Shown here: in pieces, positions 26,316 through 34,558 of the stretch | Layout: every line of letters starts with the position of its first letter | Numbering within the stretch: position 1 is the first letter of the stretch | NCBI RefSeq assembly: GCF_000183425.1 | Contig: NC_014759.1 | Span: 4,207,001 to 4,271,000 of the forward strand | Source of the DNA: Marivirga tractuosa DSM 4126 | Lineage (GTDB): Bacteria > Bacteroidota > Bacteroidia > Cytophagales > Cyclobacteriaceae | Reading direction: 5' to 3' | Length of the DNA: 64,000 nucleotides | Notes under the pieces: model-generated | Seen by the model: the letters and a program-made list of their open reading frames with translations, nothing else | The model's database searches: none | Told to the model about the DNA's origin: nothing | Position numbers and translations under genes: made by a program

Positions 26316-27113
26316 CTATTCCGCTTTTTTCTTCTTTGCAGTAGTTGTCTTTCTTGTAGTACGTTTCTTTTTTGGCTTTTCTTCTACGATTTCATCTTCA
26401 ACATCTGTTAAGATTCTACCGCAATGCTCACAAACGATTAATTTCTTTCTATCTCTAATATCGGCTTGTCTCTGAGGAGGAACGGTATTGAAACAACCAC
26501 CACATGCTCCTCTTTTAACTGGAACAACAGCTAAACCGTTTCTAACGTTTCCTCTTAATCTTTCATAAGAAGCAGCTAATCGGTCTTCAATTTTCTTAAG
26601 CGCCTTTTCTCTATCTTTTTCAAGCTTAGCAACTTCTTCTTCAGTTTCAGCTTCGATATTTTCCAATTCAGCGCGCTTGCTTTCTAAATCTTTTACACGG
26701 TCTTCATGTAGAGCTTTAGTTTCTTCAATCCCTTTTACCTTATCTTCAATCTTAGCTTCAGCTTCTTTGATTTTTTTCTCATGGATTTGAATATCCAATT
26801 GCTGTAGTTCTACTTCTTTAGTGATGGCGTCATATTCGCGGTTATTTCGAACGCTCATTTGCTGCTCGCCATATTTGGCAATTAGCTTTTCTGACTCTTT
26901 GATTCCTTGCTTAGCGGCTTCAATATCATCTTTGATAGCTTGAACACTATCATCAAATTTTTGAATACGGGTTTCATAGCCTGCAATCTCATCTTCTAAA
27001 TCAGCTACCTCGTCAGGTAGGGCTCCCCTCACTTTTTTAATATCGTCTAATTTTGAATCGATACCTTGTAATTTTTTCAAGGCATCAAGCTTTTGTGCTA
27101 CAGTACTTTCCAT
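26316..27113 (-). CDS. Coiled-coil protein with C4 zinc ribbon (zf-RING_7 / DUF164 family)
   Basis: A 265-residue protein with a long alpha-helical coiled coil (about residues 5-185, rich in Glu, Lys and Ala) followed by a C4 zinc ribbon: CGGC near 202 and CEHC about 24 residues later. The tail is lysine- and threonine-rich (KKKRTTRKTTTAKKKK), as if for nucleic-acid or acidic-surface contact. The family is widespread in bacteria and often next to NIF3-like genes, as here with a four-base gap. Its molecular role is unknown. It is cytoplasmic, with no signal peptide. Confidence 0.88.
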   Translation of the reverse strand: MESTVAQKLDALKKLQGIDSKLDDIKKVRGALPDEVADLEDEIAGYETRIQKFDDSVQAIKDDIEAAKQGIKESEKLIAKYGEQQMSVRNNREYDAITKEVELQQLDIQIHEKKIKEAEAKIEDKVKGIEETKALHEDRVKDLESKRAELENIEAETEEEVAKLEKDREKALKKIEDRLAASYERLRGNVRNGLAVVPVKRGACGGCFNTVPPQRQADIRDRKKLIVCEHCGRILTDVEDEIVEEKPKKKRTTRKTTTAKKKKAE

Positions 27114-27117
27114 GCAG

Positions 27118-28215
27118 TTAATAATATTTTATCGGATTCGTGACAGTCTGTCCTAAATGGAGTGCAATATTAGCAAAATTTTCTTTCAAAATTGCATAAA
27201 ATATCTCATTTGTAAAACGTTCGCTTTCATAATGCCCTATGTCGGCTATAATCAGCCTTTCATCAGCATCAAAAAATTCGTGATATTTTATGTCAGATGA
27301 GATATAAATGTCTGCTTGCTTATTTTTTGCTTGCGAAATTAAAAAGGAACCTGCTCCTCCGCAAATTGCAACTCTTTTAATCTTACGGTTTATTTCTTTA
27401 GTGTGTTTTATGACGGATAAGTCCATTTTATCTTTAAGATAGTCGAAAAAGTCTTTGGGATCCATTGGTTCTACTATTTCTCCTATCATACCTGAGCCTA
27501 AATCATCAAAAGTATTTTCCAATTGATGCAGATAATAGGCTACTTCCTCATAAGGATGAGCCTTTTTCATGGCACTCAATATTTTATTTTTTAAGTAAAG
27601 TGGAAAGATAACCTCAATTTTATGTTCATCTACTGTTTCTAATTCTCCTTTTTTACCTATGCTTGGATTGGCTTTGTCCGATGGTAAGAAACTTCCTTTT
27701 CCAGCCGTTTCGAATGCACAATCTTTATATTCACCTATTTGACCTGCTCCAGCCCCGTGCAATGCAGATTTTAAGTCATTTGCATTTTCTTGAGGGACAA
27801 AAACACTTAATTTACCCAGGACGCCATTTTTTGGACTTAAGATTTCAGTGTTTTGTAACTCAAGCTTTTCTGCAATTTTAGCATTCACTCCATTTTTAAC
27901 ATTATCTAAATTGGTATGAGAAGCATAAATGGCGATATCATTTTTTATTGCTTTAATGACAGTCCTTTCCACATAATTGCTTCCTGTTAATTTTTTTAAA
28001 CCTTTGAAAATAATAGGATGATGAGCTACTATGAGCTCACATTTTTTGGATATGGCTTCCTCAATTACTTCTTCAGTTACATCTAAGGTGATGAGAACAT
28101 TGCTTACATTTTTATTGGCATCGCCTACTATCAAACCTGCATTATCATAAGATTCTTGATAGGCTAAAGGCGCAATGCTTTCCAAATGTTGGACGATATC
28201 CTTTATTTTGCTCAT
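27118..28215 (-). CDS. NIF3-like dinuclear metal center protein (DUF34)
   Basis: A 365-residue NIF3-family protein. The metal-binding HH pair is in VAHHPIIFKGL, HTNLD follows, and the C-terminal GHYESE supplies further ligands. The length is that of the long form, with a PII-like insert between the two halves (approximately residues 125-230, HPYEEVAYYL). Members form hexamers with two metal ions; proposed roles include GTP cyclohydrolase-like or metal-delivery functions, none firmly settled. It is followed by the zinc-ribbon gene in the same operon and is divergent from lpxK. A clear -33/-7 promoter precedes it. Confidence 0.9.
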   Translation of the reverse strand: MSKIKDIVQHLESIAPLAYQESYDNAGLIVGDANKNVSNVLITLDVTEEVIEEAISKKCELIVAHHPIIFKGLKKLTGSNYVERTVIKAIKNDIAIYASHTNLDNVKNGVNAKIAEKLELQNTEILSPKNGVLGKLSVFVPQENANDLKSALHGAGAGQIGEYKDCAFETAGKGSFLPSDKANPSIGKKGELETVDEHKIEVIFPLYLKNKILSAMKKAHPYEEVAYYLHQLENTFDDLGSGMIGEIVEPMDPKDFFDYLKDKMDLSVIKHTKEINRKIKRVAICGGAGSFLISQAKNKQADIYISSDIKYHEFFDADERLIIADIGHYESERFTNEIFYAILKENFANIALHLGQTVTNPIKYY

Positions 28216-28238
28216 ATTTGTTTTTGTTTCAATTCGGT

Positions 28239-28268
28239 CAAAGTTAAAAAGTTTTACAGCCCTTGCAA
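28239..28268 (-). promoter_or_regulatory. -33/-7 promoter of the NIF3 operon
   Basis: On the minus strand, TTG (28266-28268) is followed after 19 bases by TAACTTTG (28239-28246), a good match to the Bacteroidota promoter. It leaves a leader of about 20 bases to the NIF3 ATG. Its -33 box overlaps the probable TTG start of the divergent lpxK. Confidence 0.65.
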
Positions 28269-29321
28269 TTATTTAAAAATAAGTATTGGCAATTATTAAT
28301 GTCTCCATTTAGTATTTTGTACAAATTGGTGATGCAGTTTCGAAATCATTTGTACGATATAGAGTATAAAGCTGTTTTTCATTTTAACACTAAAGTTATT
28401 TCGGTGGGGAATTTATCGATGGGCGGTACTGGAAAAACCCCATTCGTAGAATATATTTTAAGGTTTCTAATAGAAAAGGGGTATTCTAATAAAGTGGCTA
28501 CTTTGTCAAGGGGGTATGGTAGAAAAACAAAAGGTTTTAGAATTGCTAATAATGAGGATTCACCCAAGACTGTTGGAGATGAGCCGTTTCAGATTTATCA
28601 AAAATTTAGAAATGAGGCAGTCGTTTCAGTAGGAGAGGATAGGGTGTTGGCAATACCAAGCATTATTTACGAACATCCTGAAAATGAAATAATAGTGTTG
28701 GATGATGCTTATCAACACAGAAGTGTGAAACCCAATTTTTCCATTTTACTCACTGATTTCAGTTCTCTTTTTTATGATGATTATGTCTTGCCATCTGGCA
28801 CCCTAAGGGAAAGTAGAAAAGGAGCCAAAAGAGCTGATGTTGTGATAGTAACCAAATGTCCACTTGATTTGGGGAAAACGGAACAAGAAAAGATTAAAGA
28901 GAGAATTGAAAAATATTCTGATAAGGAGGTATTTTTTACTTCAGTGAAATATGAGAAAACTGTAGCGACAATAGCAGGTAGCGAAGCAGGAAGAAGAATT
29001 GTACTAGTTACTGGAATTGCGCAAGCACAAAAATTTAAAGAATATTTAACAGAACAAGGTTTTGATATCATAAAGCATTTTGATTTTGCTGATCATCATA
29101 ATTTTACATCTAAAGAGTTGGAGGAAATTCAAAAATTAGCAAATAGAGAAAATGCTGACATCTTAACTACGGAGAAAGATTGGGTCAGATTAGTTTCCTT
29201 TCCTGAAATATCAAAATCGATTCAAAACAAGCTTTTTTACATCCCGATCATGGTACAGTTTTTGGGTGATGAAAAATCTTTTCATCAGATCTTGGAAGAT
29301 TCTATAATAAGAGCTAAATAA
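28263..29321 (+). CDS. lpxK: Tetraacyldisaccharide 4'-kinase
   Basis: A 352-residue lipid A 4'-kinase that phosphorylates the tetraacyldisaccharide 1-phosphate at the inner membrane. The P-loop is GNLSMGGTGKTP (residues 49-60), followed by LSRGYGRKTKGF and the DDAYQHR motif, all typical of LpxK. The N-terminal hydrophobic helix includes SPFSILYKLV. The TTG start at 28263 gives the usual dozen residues before this helix; the alternative ATG at 28299 would leave only one residue before the SPFS motif. It starts an operon with a putative porin (four-base gap) and miaE. Confidence 0.92.
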   Translation: MQLFKNKYWQLLMSPFSILYKLVMQFRNHLYDIEYKAVFHFNTKVISVGNLSMGGTGKTPFVEYILRFLIEKGYSNKVATLSRGYGRKTKGFRIANNEDSPKTVGDEPFQIYQKFRNEAVVSVGEDRVLAIPSIIYEHPENEIIVLDDAYQHRSVKPNFSILLTDFSSLFYDDYVLPSGTLRESRKGAKRADVVIVTKCPLDLGKTEQEKIKERIEKYSDKEVFFTSVKYEKTVATIAGSEAGRRIVLVTGIAQAQKFKEYLTEQGFDIIKHFDFADHHNFTSKELEEIQKLANRENADILTTEKDWVRLVSFPEISKSIQNKLFYIPIMVQFLGDEKSFHQILEDSIIRAK

Positions 29322-29325
29322 ATCC

Positions 29326-31194
29326 ATGACTTTACTTAATTTTGCGACTGTTTTGAGAAAAATTTCATTAATCATATCGATATTTTGTTGTGTAATAGGC
29401 TCAGCTTATGCACAGGTCACTGATGACTCCACAAGAAATGTATATGGTGCAAAAACTACTTATTACACTACCGAAGAGAATATTAAAAATAACCTTGAAG
29501 CTTACCAGATAATTGATACAAGTTTGACCAATATTCATAATTGGGATCCAGTTAATATTTCTGATTACTATTATCAAAACCTAGGAACTGTAGGGACAGC
29601 GATGCGCCCTGTGTTTTATGAAGCTCCTGATGTTATTGGGAAAAGAAGTGGATTTGGGGTTTATGACTATTATGTTAAAACTCCAGACAAGTTTAAATAT
29701 TTCGACACCAAATCCCCATATACCAAAATGAGATCTGTATTTGGTGGGAATTATAGAGCTTTTATCGGGATTGATTTTTCACGAAATGTTAATGAAAACT
29801 GGAATGTTGGCTTCAGTTTCAGAAGATGGACAGTAGATAAGCAGATCGGTCCATTGCAGAGTAGGGGAGATTTGAATGTATTGAGTCACTCTTATGATTT
29901 TCAAACTGATTATCGTTCACCTGACAGGAAATATCACGTGATGTTTAATTTTGCTAGAACCTTTCATAAAGTAAATGAAACGGGAGGCATCAAAGACACC
30001 ACCGAGGTTTTAGTTTATGAGGAGTTGTTTGATTATGATGATGAGGATATCAATCTAAGAAATGCTCAAGGAGGAGAACTAAGGCAGCAATATCATATTT
30101 ATCAACAATATAAATTGAACAAGTTGTTGCAGTTTTATCATGTACTTGATAGAACAAACAGAATGAATTTATTTCTAAATACAAATCCTTCTGCTGAAAC
30201 AGACATAGATTATTTCGATCAGTTTCTATTAAGGTCAGATTCAACAGTAGATTTGAGCCGTTATGTCTATTTTCAAAATGAAGTTGGCTTTAAAGGAGAT
30301 ATAGGAGATGCTTTCTATAGGTTTTATTTGAAGAGGAAGGATATTAGGTTTACAGGCAAGTACCTGAATTCAGTGAACCCGTTCACTGAAAATTATGCTG
30401 GCGGATATGTTCGTTTTGCACCCAAAGAAAACTGGCAAATAAATGCTAATGCTGAATATGAGTTGAACGGAAATTATAAACTTGGGGCTACATTAAAAGT
30501 CCCCTTCTTGACTGTAAGTGCAAAAAGTATGCAGTTTGCTTCTCCTTTCTTTTATGAACAACATTTAGGCAATCATGATTATTGGCGTAATGATTTTGGA
30601 AGTGAGCAAGTACAGCAATTAGGTGGTAAACTAGACATATATTGGAAAGACTATTTTAGAATACAGCCAAAGATTGATTTAAAAGTAGTTAGTAACCATA
30701 TGTATTTTGATACTCTGGCAATGCCGCAACAGTCCAGTGGAATTGCTACTTTGATCCATCCTGGAATTGAAGCTAAGGCAAAATATGGAGTGATGAATTT
30801 GGATGCAAATTACATTTACACTTTTAAAGAAGGAGCGGATGCAGATTTGTTCAGAATTCCAGAGCATTTCTTAACCTTAGATTTATACTACCATAAAGTG
30901 TTTGAAGGAAGACTAGAAGCACGAATTGGGGCTGAAGCACATTATAAGTCCACCTATTTTGCTGATGACTATGATCCGGTTACTCAGCAATTTCATTTGC
31001 AGAATAATTTTGAAGTTCCAGGTTATATGTTTGTTGATTTATACGCAAGTGTAAAAATCAATACCGCACAGCTTTTTATAAAATTCAGACATTTAAATCA
31101 AGATGTTACAGCAGGAGGATATTTTGCTACTCCGTATTATACTGGACAAGAAAGAATACTTGATTTTGGTGTAACCTGGTCGTTTTTTGATTAA
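29326..31194 (+). CDS. Putative porin (Bacteroidota-type)
   Basis: A 622-residue outer-membrane protein with a signal peptide (about residues 1-29, ending SAYAQ) and a long run of amphipathic beta strands. The stretches VNISDYYYQNLGTVGTA and EAPDVIGKRSGFGVYD near the N-terminus are typical of the Bacteroidota putative porin family (PF14121-like), which is often found after lpxK. The protein ends ILDFGVTWSFFD with an aromatic C-terminal strand. Substrate and pore properties are unknown. It lies four bases after lpxK and 23 bases before miaE. Confidence 0.85.
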   Translation: MTLLNFATVLRKISLIISIFCCVIGSAYAQVTDDSTRNVYGAKTTYYTTEENIKNNLEAYQIIDTSLTNIHNWDPVNISDYYYQNLGTVGTAMRPVFYEAPDVIGKRSGFGVYDYYVKTPDKFKYFDTKSPYTKMRSVFGGNYRAFIGIDFSRNVNENWNVGFSFRRWTVDKQIGPLQSRGDLNVLSHSYDFQTDYRSPDRKYHVMFNFARTFHKVNETGGIKDTTEVLVYEELFDYDDEDINLRNAQGGELRQQYHIYQQYKLNKLLQFYHVLDRTNRMNLFLNTNPSAETDIDYFDQFLLRSDSTVDLSRYVYFQNEVGFKGDIGDAFYRFYLKRKDIRFTGKYLNSVNPFTENYAGGYVRFAPKENWQINANAEYELNGNYKLGATLKVPFLTVSAKSMQFASPFFYEQHLGNHDYWRNDFGSEQVQQLGGKLDIYWKDYFRIQPKIDLKVVSNHMYFDTLAMPQQSSGIATLIHPGIEAKAKYGVMNLDANYIYTFKEGADADLFRIPEHFLTLDLYYHKVFEGRLEARIGAEAHYKSTYFADDYDPVTQQFHLQNNFEVPGYMFVDLYASVKINTAQLFIKFRHLNQDVTAGGYFATPYYTGQERILDFGVTWSFFD

Positions 31195-31217
31195 AATTTA
31201 ACCGTCCTATTCTAGTA

Positions 31218-31817
31218 ATGGAAAAAGAAAAATTCACTTTAGGATTAGAATTGCCGACCGATCCCAGATGGGTCAATATAGCGGAGAAAAATATTGAAGA
31301 CATACTGATAGATCATGCTTATTGTGAGCAAAAAGCCGCCAGCTCATGTATGAGTTTGATTATTAATTTCCCTGAAATGGATGAGATGGTCAAGGTAATG
31401 ACTCCAGTAGTGGCGGAAGAATGGTCGCATTTCGAAAGGGTTTTAGAACAATTAGATAAAAGGGGTTATAAGCTAGGATTCCAAAGAAAAGATGAGTACG
31501 TTTCACAATTGATGAAATTGGAAATTAAAGGTGGTAGCAGAAAATTCCAATTGATGGAAAAGCTCTTAATAAATGCTCTGATTGAAGCTAGAAGTTGTGA
31601 AAGATTCAAGCAACTACATTTACATATTCAAGATGAAGAATTGAAGAAATTCTACTATGAATTAATGGTTTCAGAGGCAGGTCATTATAAAAACTTTTTA
31701 AAATTAGCCGAGAGCTACCAACCAAAAGAAGACGTGAGAAAGCGTTGGGCAGAATTATTAGAAGCCGAAGCTGAAATCATGAAGAATTTGGAAGTGAGGG
31801 AGGATAGGTTGCATTAG
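31218..31817 (+). CDS. miaE: tRNA 2-methylthio-N6-isopentenyladenosine(37) hydroxylase
   Basis: A 199-residue non-haem diiron monooxygenase that hydroxylates the isopentenyl group of modified A37 in tRNA. The carboxylate/histidine ligand pairs are visible: E37 in HAYCEQK, EEWSHFERV near residues 67-75, EARSCERF, and SEAGHYKNF. The four-helix ferritin-like pattern and length match MiaE. It acts after MiaA and MiaB, neither of which is in this window. It is the last gene of the lpxK-porin-miaE operon and is followed by a 310-base gene-free stretch. Confidence 0.92.
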   Translation: MEKEKFTLGLELPTDPRWVNIAEKNIEDILIDHAYCEQKAASSCMSLIINFPEMDEMVKVMTPVVAEEWSHFERVLEQLDKRGYKLGFQRKDEYVSQLMKLEIKGGSRKFQLMEKLLINALIEARSCERFKQLHLHIQDEELKKFYYELMVSEAGHYKNFLKLAESYQPKEDVRKRWAELLEAEAEIMKNLEVREDRLH

Positions 31818-32127
31818 CAATAAACAACTGCTCTCTTCCACTAGCCAGATTCTCTGTGGAAACTAATGCCGCCTGGCGGATTTTATAGACGAGAAGCCTA
31901 ATTTTATTCTTAGGGCCAGCTGCTATTCCGTGCCAGAGGCACTTAGTAACCATCACCAGCAAGATGCTGGCGATAGTTGAAAGCTTAGGGTTCAAAAGGG
32001 GCAGACCGTTAGACGCTGGAATACACCAACTTCCTGCCTCCGGCTGGTGGAAACTACTAGCTCCTCTGGAGCATTCTCGATAACAACTTCACATTAAATA
32101 TGGTCTATTTAATTCAAACCCTCAATT
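31818..32127. repeat. Gene-free stretch with clustered mini-palindromes
   Basis: This 310-base region has no plausible gene but holds several short hairpins with tiny loops: TTCCAC/GTGGAA (31836-31861), CCGCCTGGCGG (31869-31879), GTGCC-AGA-GGCAC (31930-31942), CCAGCA-AGA-TGCTGG (31956-31970, extendable to 31952-31974), GCC-TCC-GGC (32036-32044) and GCTCC-TCT-GGAGC (32060-32072). Two loops are AGA and one is its complement TCT. The local GC content is higher than the flanks. It looks like REP-like repeat debris; no transposase is nearby. Confidence 0.5.
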
Positions 32128-32406
32128 TCATTTATACTTATTCAAACTAATAGCCTTTTGACGGGTAGATTTAAAACGTTTTACCTCATCTTTTCTTAAA
32201 GCTTCATGTTTGGTTTTTCTGCCCTGCACCCTTTTTCTCCACATTCTAAAACTTGAAGGCTTCATTTCTTTGCGCATGATTTTAATGGTTTGTTTTTCAG
32301 ATATGCCAAACTGATTAAAAATAGCATCGAAAGTAGTGCGGTCTTCCCAGCCCATTTCTACTATTCTGTCAATCTCCTCTGGCTTTAGATCTTTTATTTT
32401 CTTCAT
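32128..32406 (-). CDS. TIGR03643 family small basic protein
   Basis: A 92-residue, strongly basic protein of the TIGR03643 (DUF2805-like) family, found in Bacteroidota and some other bacteria. It opens LKPEEIDRIVEMGWEDRTTFDAI, a helix-turn-helix-like pattern, with IKIMRKEMKPSSFRMWRKRV in the middle and a lysine/arginine-rich tail. It is small and cytoplasmic, and could bind nucleic acid, but no function is known. It follows the SpmA-SpmB fusion gene by 41 bases on the same strand. Confidence 0.85.
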   Translation of the reverse strand: MKKIKDLKPEEIDRIVEMGWEDRTTFDAIFNQFGISEKQTIKIMRKEMKPSSFRMWRKRVQGRKTKHEALRKDEVKRFKSTRQKAISLNKYK

Positions 32407-32447
32407 GAAAAAAGAACAGTAGTCCAGAAGGAATGTTTAGATGAATT

Positions 32448-33680
32448 TTAATAGAAAAACATGTAGCTAATCAATATTGCAGCAATGATACCAACTGCAT
32501 CGGCTATCAAGCCACATGTTAAAGCATAGCGTGAATTTCGGATATTCACTGAGCCAAAATAAACGGCTAAAACATAAAAAGTAGTTTCTGTTGAACCTTG
32601 CATTACGCTTACCAATCTGCCCACAAATGAATCAGCTCCGTGAACTTCCATGGCATCCACCATCATTCCTCTTGCTCCACTTCCGCTGAGAGGCTTCATT
32701 AACGCAGTAGGTATACTAGGCACAAAATCAGTATTAAGGCCAGCAAATGCTACTACTGCTTCCAATCCATCTTTTAAAACCATCATGGCTCCTGAAGCCC
32801 TGAAAACACCTACTGCTACCAAAATGGCAATCAAATACGGAATAATCATTACCGCATAGCTAAAGCCTTCCTTGGCACCTTCCACAAAAGAATCATACAC
32901 ATTTACTTTTTTACGCACAGCTAAAACGATAAAAGCAATGATGATAGAGAACAGAATGAAATTGGCAATATTAGATGAAATCGGACCAATCTCAGACTGA
33001 CTTAAGCTGCTGAAAAACCAAATGATACTTGCGATCACAAGACTTAATAAACCTAAAGAAAACAAGACATTTTTATGAAATAGGTTTATCCTTTGAACCA
33101 AAGAAACCGCTATTAATCCACTCAAAGTAGAGAAAAAGGTGGTCAATAAAATAGGTATAAATACATCCGAAGGATCAGCTGCTCCTAATTGAGAACGATA
33201 AACCATTATACTGATGGGAATAATGGTTAATCCTGAAGTATTCAAAACCAAAAACATAATTTGCGCATTACTTGCTGTGTCTTTAACAGGATTTAATTCC
33301 TGCAAACTATGCATAGCTTTTAATCCCAATGGTGTGGCTGCATTATCTAAGCCCAACATGTTGGCTGAAATATTCATTAGCATGGCGCCCATGGCAGGGT
33401 GATTTTTTGGAACTTCAGGAAACAATCGAGAGAAAAGTGGAGAGGTGATTTTAGCCAAAATGGCAACCATACCACCTTTTTCACCTATTTTCATGATACC
33501 TAGCCAAAGAGACATCACTCCAGTTAGCCATAAAGAAATCTCAAATCCCAATTTGGCATTATCGAAAGTAGCCTGAGTAAGAGCTGGAAATATTTCCATA
33601 TCGCCCATGAAAATCCATTGGACTAAGGCAAAGACAAATGCAATCAGAAAAAATGCAATCCAGATGTAATTGAGAACCAT
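32448..33680 (-). CDS. SpmA-SpmB fusion, nucleoside recognition (Gate) domain membrane protein
   Basis: A 410-residue polytopic membrane protein that joins the two halves known in Bacillus as spore maturation proteins A and B. The N-terminal half (about 1-190) carries NISANMLGLDNAATPLGLKAM, a strong SpmA motif; the C-terminal half (about 215-410) carries PLSGSGARGMMVDAM and GSTETTFYVLAVYFGSV, typical of SpmB. Each half contains the nucleoside recognition (Gate) domain of transporters. This organism is not a spore former, so the name is historical; a transport role is likely but the substrate is unknown. Confidence 0.9.
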   Translation of the reverse strand: MVLNYIWIAFFLIAFVFALVQWIFMGDMEIFPALTQATFDNAKLGFEISLWLTGVMSLWLGIMKIGEKGGMVAILAKITSPLFSRLFPEVPKNHPAMGAMLMNISANMLGLDNAATPLGLKAMHSLQELNPVKDTASNAQIMFLVLNTSGLTIIPISIMVYRSQLGAADPSDVFIPILLTTFFSTLSGLIAVSLVQRINLFHKNVLFSLGLLSLVIASIIWFFSSLSQSEIGPISSNIANFILFSIIIAFIVLAVRKKVNVYDSFVEGAKEGFSYAVMIIPYLIAILVAVGVFRASGAMMVLKDGLEAVVAFAGLNTDFVPSIPTALMKPLSGSGARGMMVDAMEVHGADSFVGRLVSVMQGSTETTFYVLAVYFGSVNIRNSRYALTCGLIADAVGIIAAILISYMFFY

Positions 33681-33819
33681 AGGCGCAATTAATCACTAAA
33701 AACAGGAATTTACAATATTGAGGATAAAATATGTGGAAAGAAAATATTTTCAATCTTTGAAACCTATTCCTAATATTTACTTACTTTTAATTAGATTTTA
33801 GTTAATTTACTACTTGATA

Positions 33820-34122
33820 ATGAAAGAGGTAAATAAATATATAGAGAAAATTAAAAAGCTTTGCATTGATAATAATGTTAAGTCATTATTTGCATTCGGC
33901 TCTGTAATAAATGATAAATTAAGAGCCGATAGCGATATTGATTTTGTTATTGATATTGATGATAATGATCCACTTTCGTATTCTGATAAATATTTCAATA
34001 TAAAATTTAATCTCGAAGACATATTCAAAAGAAAAATTGATTTACTGGAAATGAAAGCCATAAAAAACAAATTCCTAAAACAAGAAATCGAGAAAACGAA
34101 ACTTCCTGTATATGGAGAATGA
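33820..34122 (+). CDS. mntA: MntA-like nucleotidyltransferase antitoxin
   Basis: A 100-residue minimal nucleotidyltransferase. The core GS-x10-DxD motif is complete: G27-S28 in FGSVIND and D39/D41 in ADSDIDF. The third acidic residue is probably in KRKIDLLEM. In characterised MntA-HepT systems this enzyme AMPylates a tyrosine of the HEPN toxin and so silences it. The ATG at 33820 is used; the TTG two codons earlier is less likely. It overlaps the HEPN gene by 11 bases, as expected for a toxin-antitoxin operon, and the unit is isolated between housekeeping genes on either side. Confidence 0.9.
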   Translation: MKEVNKYIEKIKKLCIDNNVKSLFAFGSVINDKLRADSDIDFVIDIDDNDPLSYSDKYFNIKFNLEDIFKRKIDLLEMKAIKNKFLKQEIEKTKLPVYGE

Positions 34123-34450
34123 AATCAATACATGGCTAGAAGATATTCATCAGGCTATTAAAGAGATTTACTTATTCTTACCCGAAAAAAGAGATTATTT
34201 TGAATTCTTAAATGACTTAAAAGGTAGAAGAGCAATAGAAAGAAATCTCGAAATTATAGGGGAAGCCGTTAATAGAATCCTTAAAGTTAAACCTGAATTT
34301 CCAATTAAAAATGCAAGAAAGATTGTAGATACCAGAAATAGAATAAGTCATGGTTATGATAGTGTTTCAGATGAAATTATTTGGTCTATCGTAATTAGAG
34401 ATATAGTAAACTTAAAATCTGAGGTTGAAGACTTATTAAATGAAAAATAA
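34112..34450 (+). CDS. hepT: HepT-like HEPN toxin (DUF86)
   Basis: A 112-residue all-alpha HEPN protein. The RNase motif RX4HXY is intact: R75, H80 and Y82 (RNRISHGY). In known MntA-HepT pairs the tyrosine of this motif is the AMPylated residue. GRRAIERNLEIIGEAVNRI in the middle is typical of DUF86. As a toxin it would cut RNA, probably tRNA or mRNA, unless modified by its partner. It is encoded second, after the nucleotidyltransferase, with an 11-base overlap. No third gene is attached; DUF2851 follows after 108 bases. Confidence 0.92.
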   Translation: MENEINTWLEDIHQAIKEIYLFLPEKRDYFEFLNDLKGRRAIERNLEIIGEAVNRILKVKPEFPIKNARKIVDTRNRISHGYDSVSDEIIWSIVIRDIVNLKSEVEDLLNEK

Positions 34451-34558
34451 CCTTCCCTTGATATATCTAAGAGCAATAATTTAAACATTACATAATCCCC
34501 AATTTGTAATAAATTCATAGTTTTCAGATATTCATTTTTTCAACCAAACTATCAATCA

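Noticed and set aside
31836-32072. CRISPR array
   Set aside because: The palindromes differ in sequence and spacing, and no cas gene is present.
31818-32127. tRNA or structured ncRNA in the hairpin-rich stretch
   Set aside because: The hairpins do not assemble into a cloverleaf and there is no promoter or terminator pair; repeat debris is the simpler reading.
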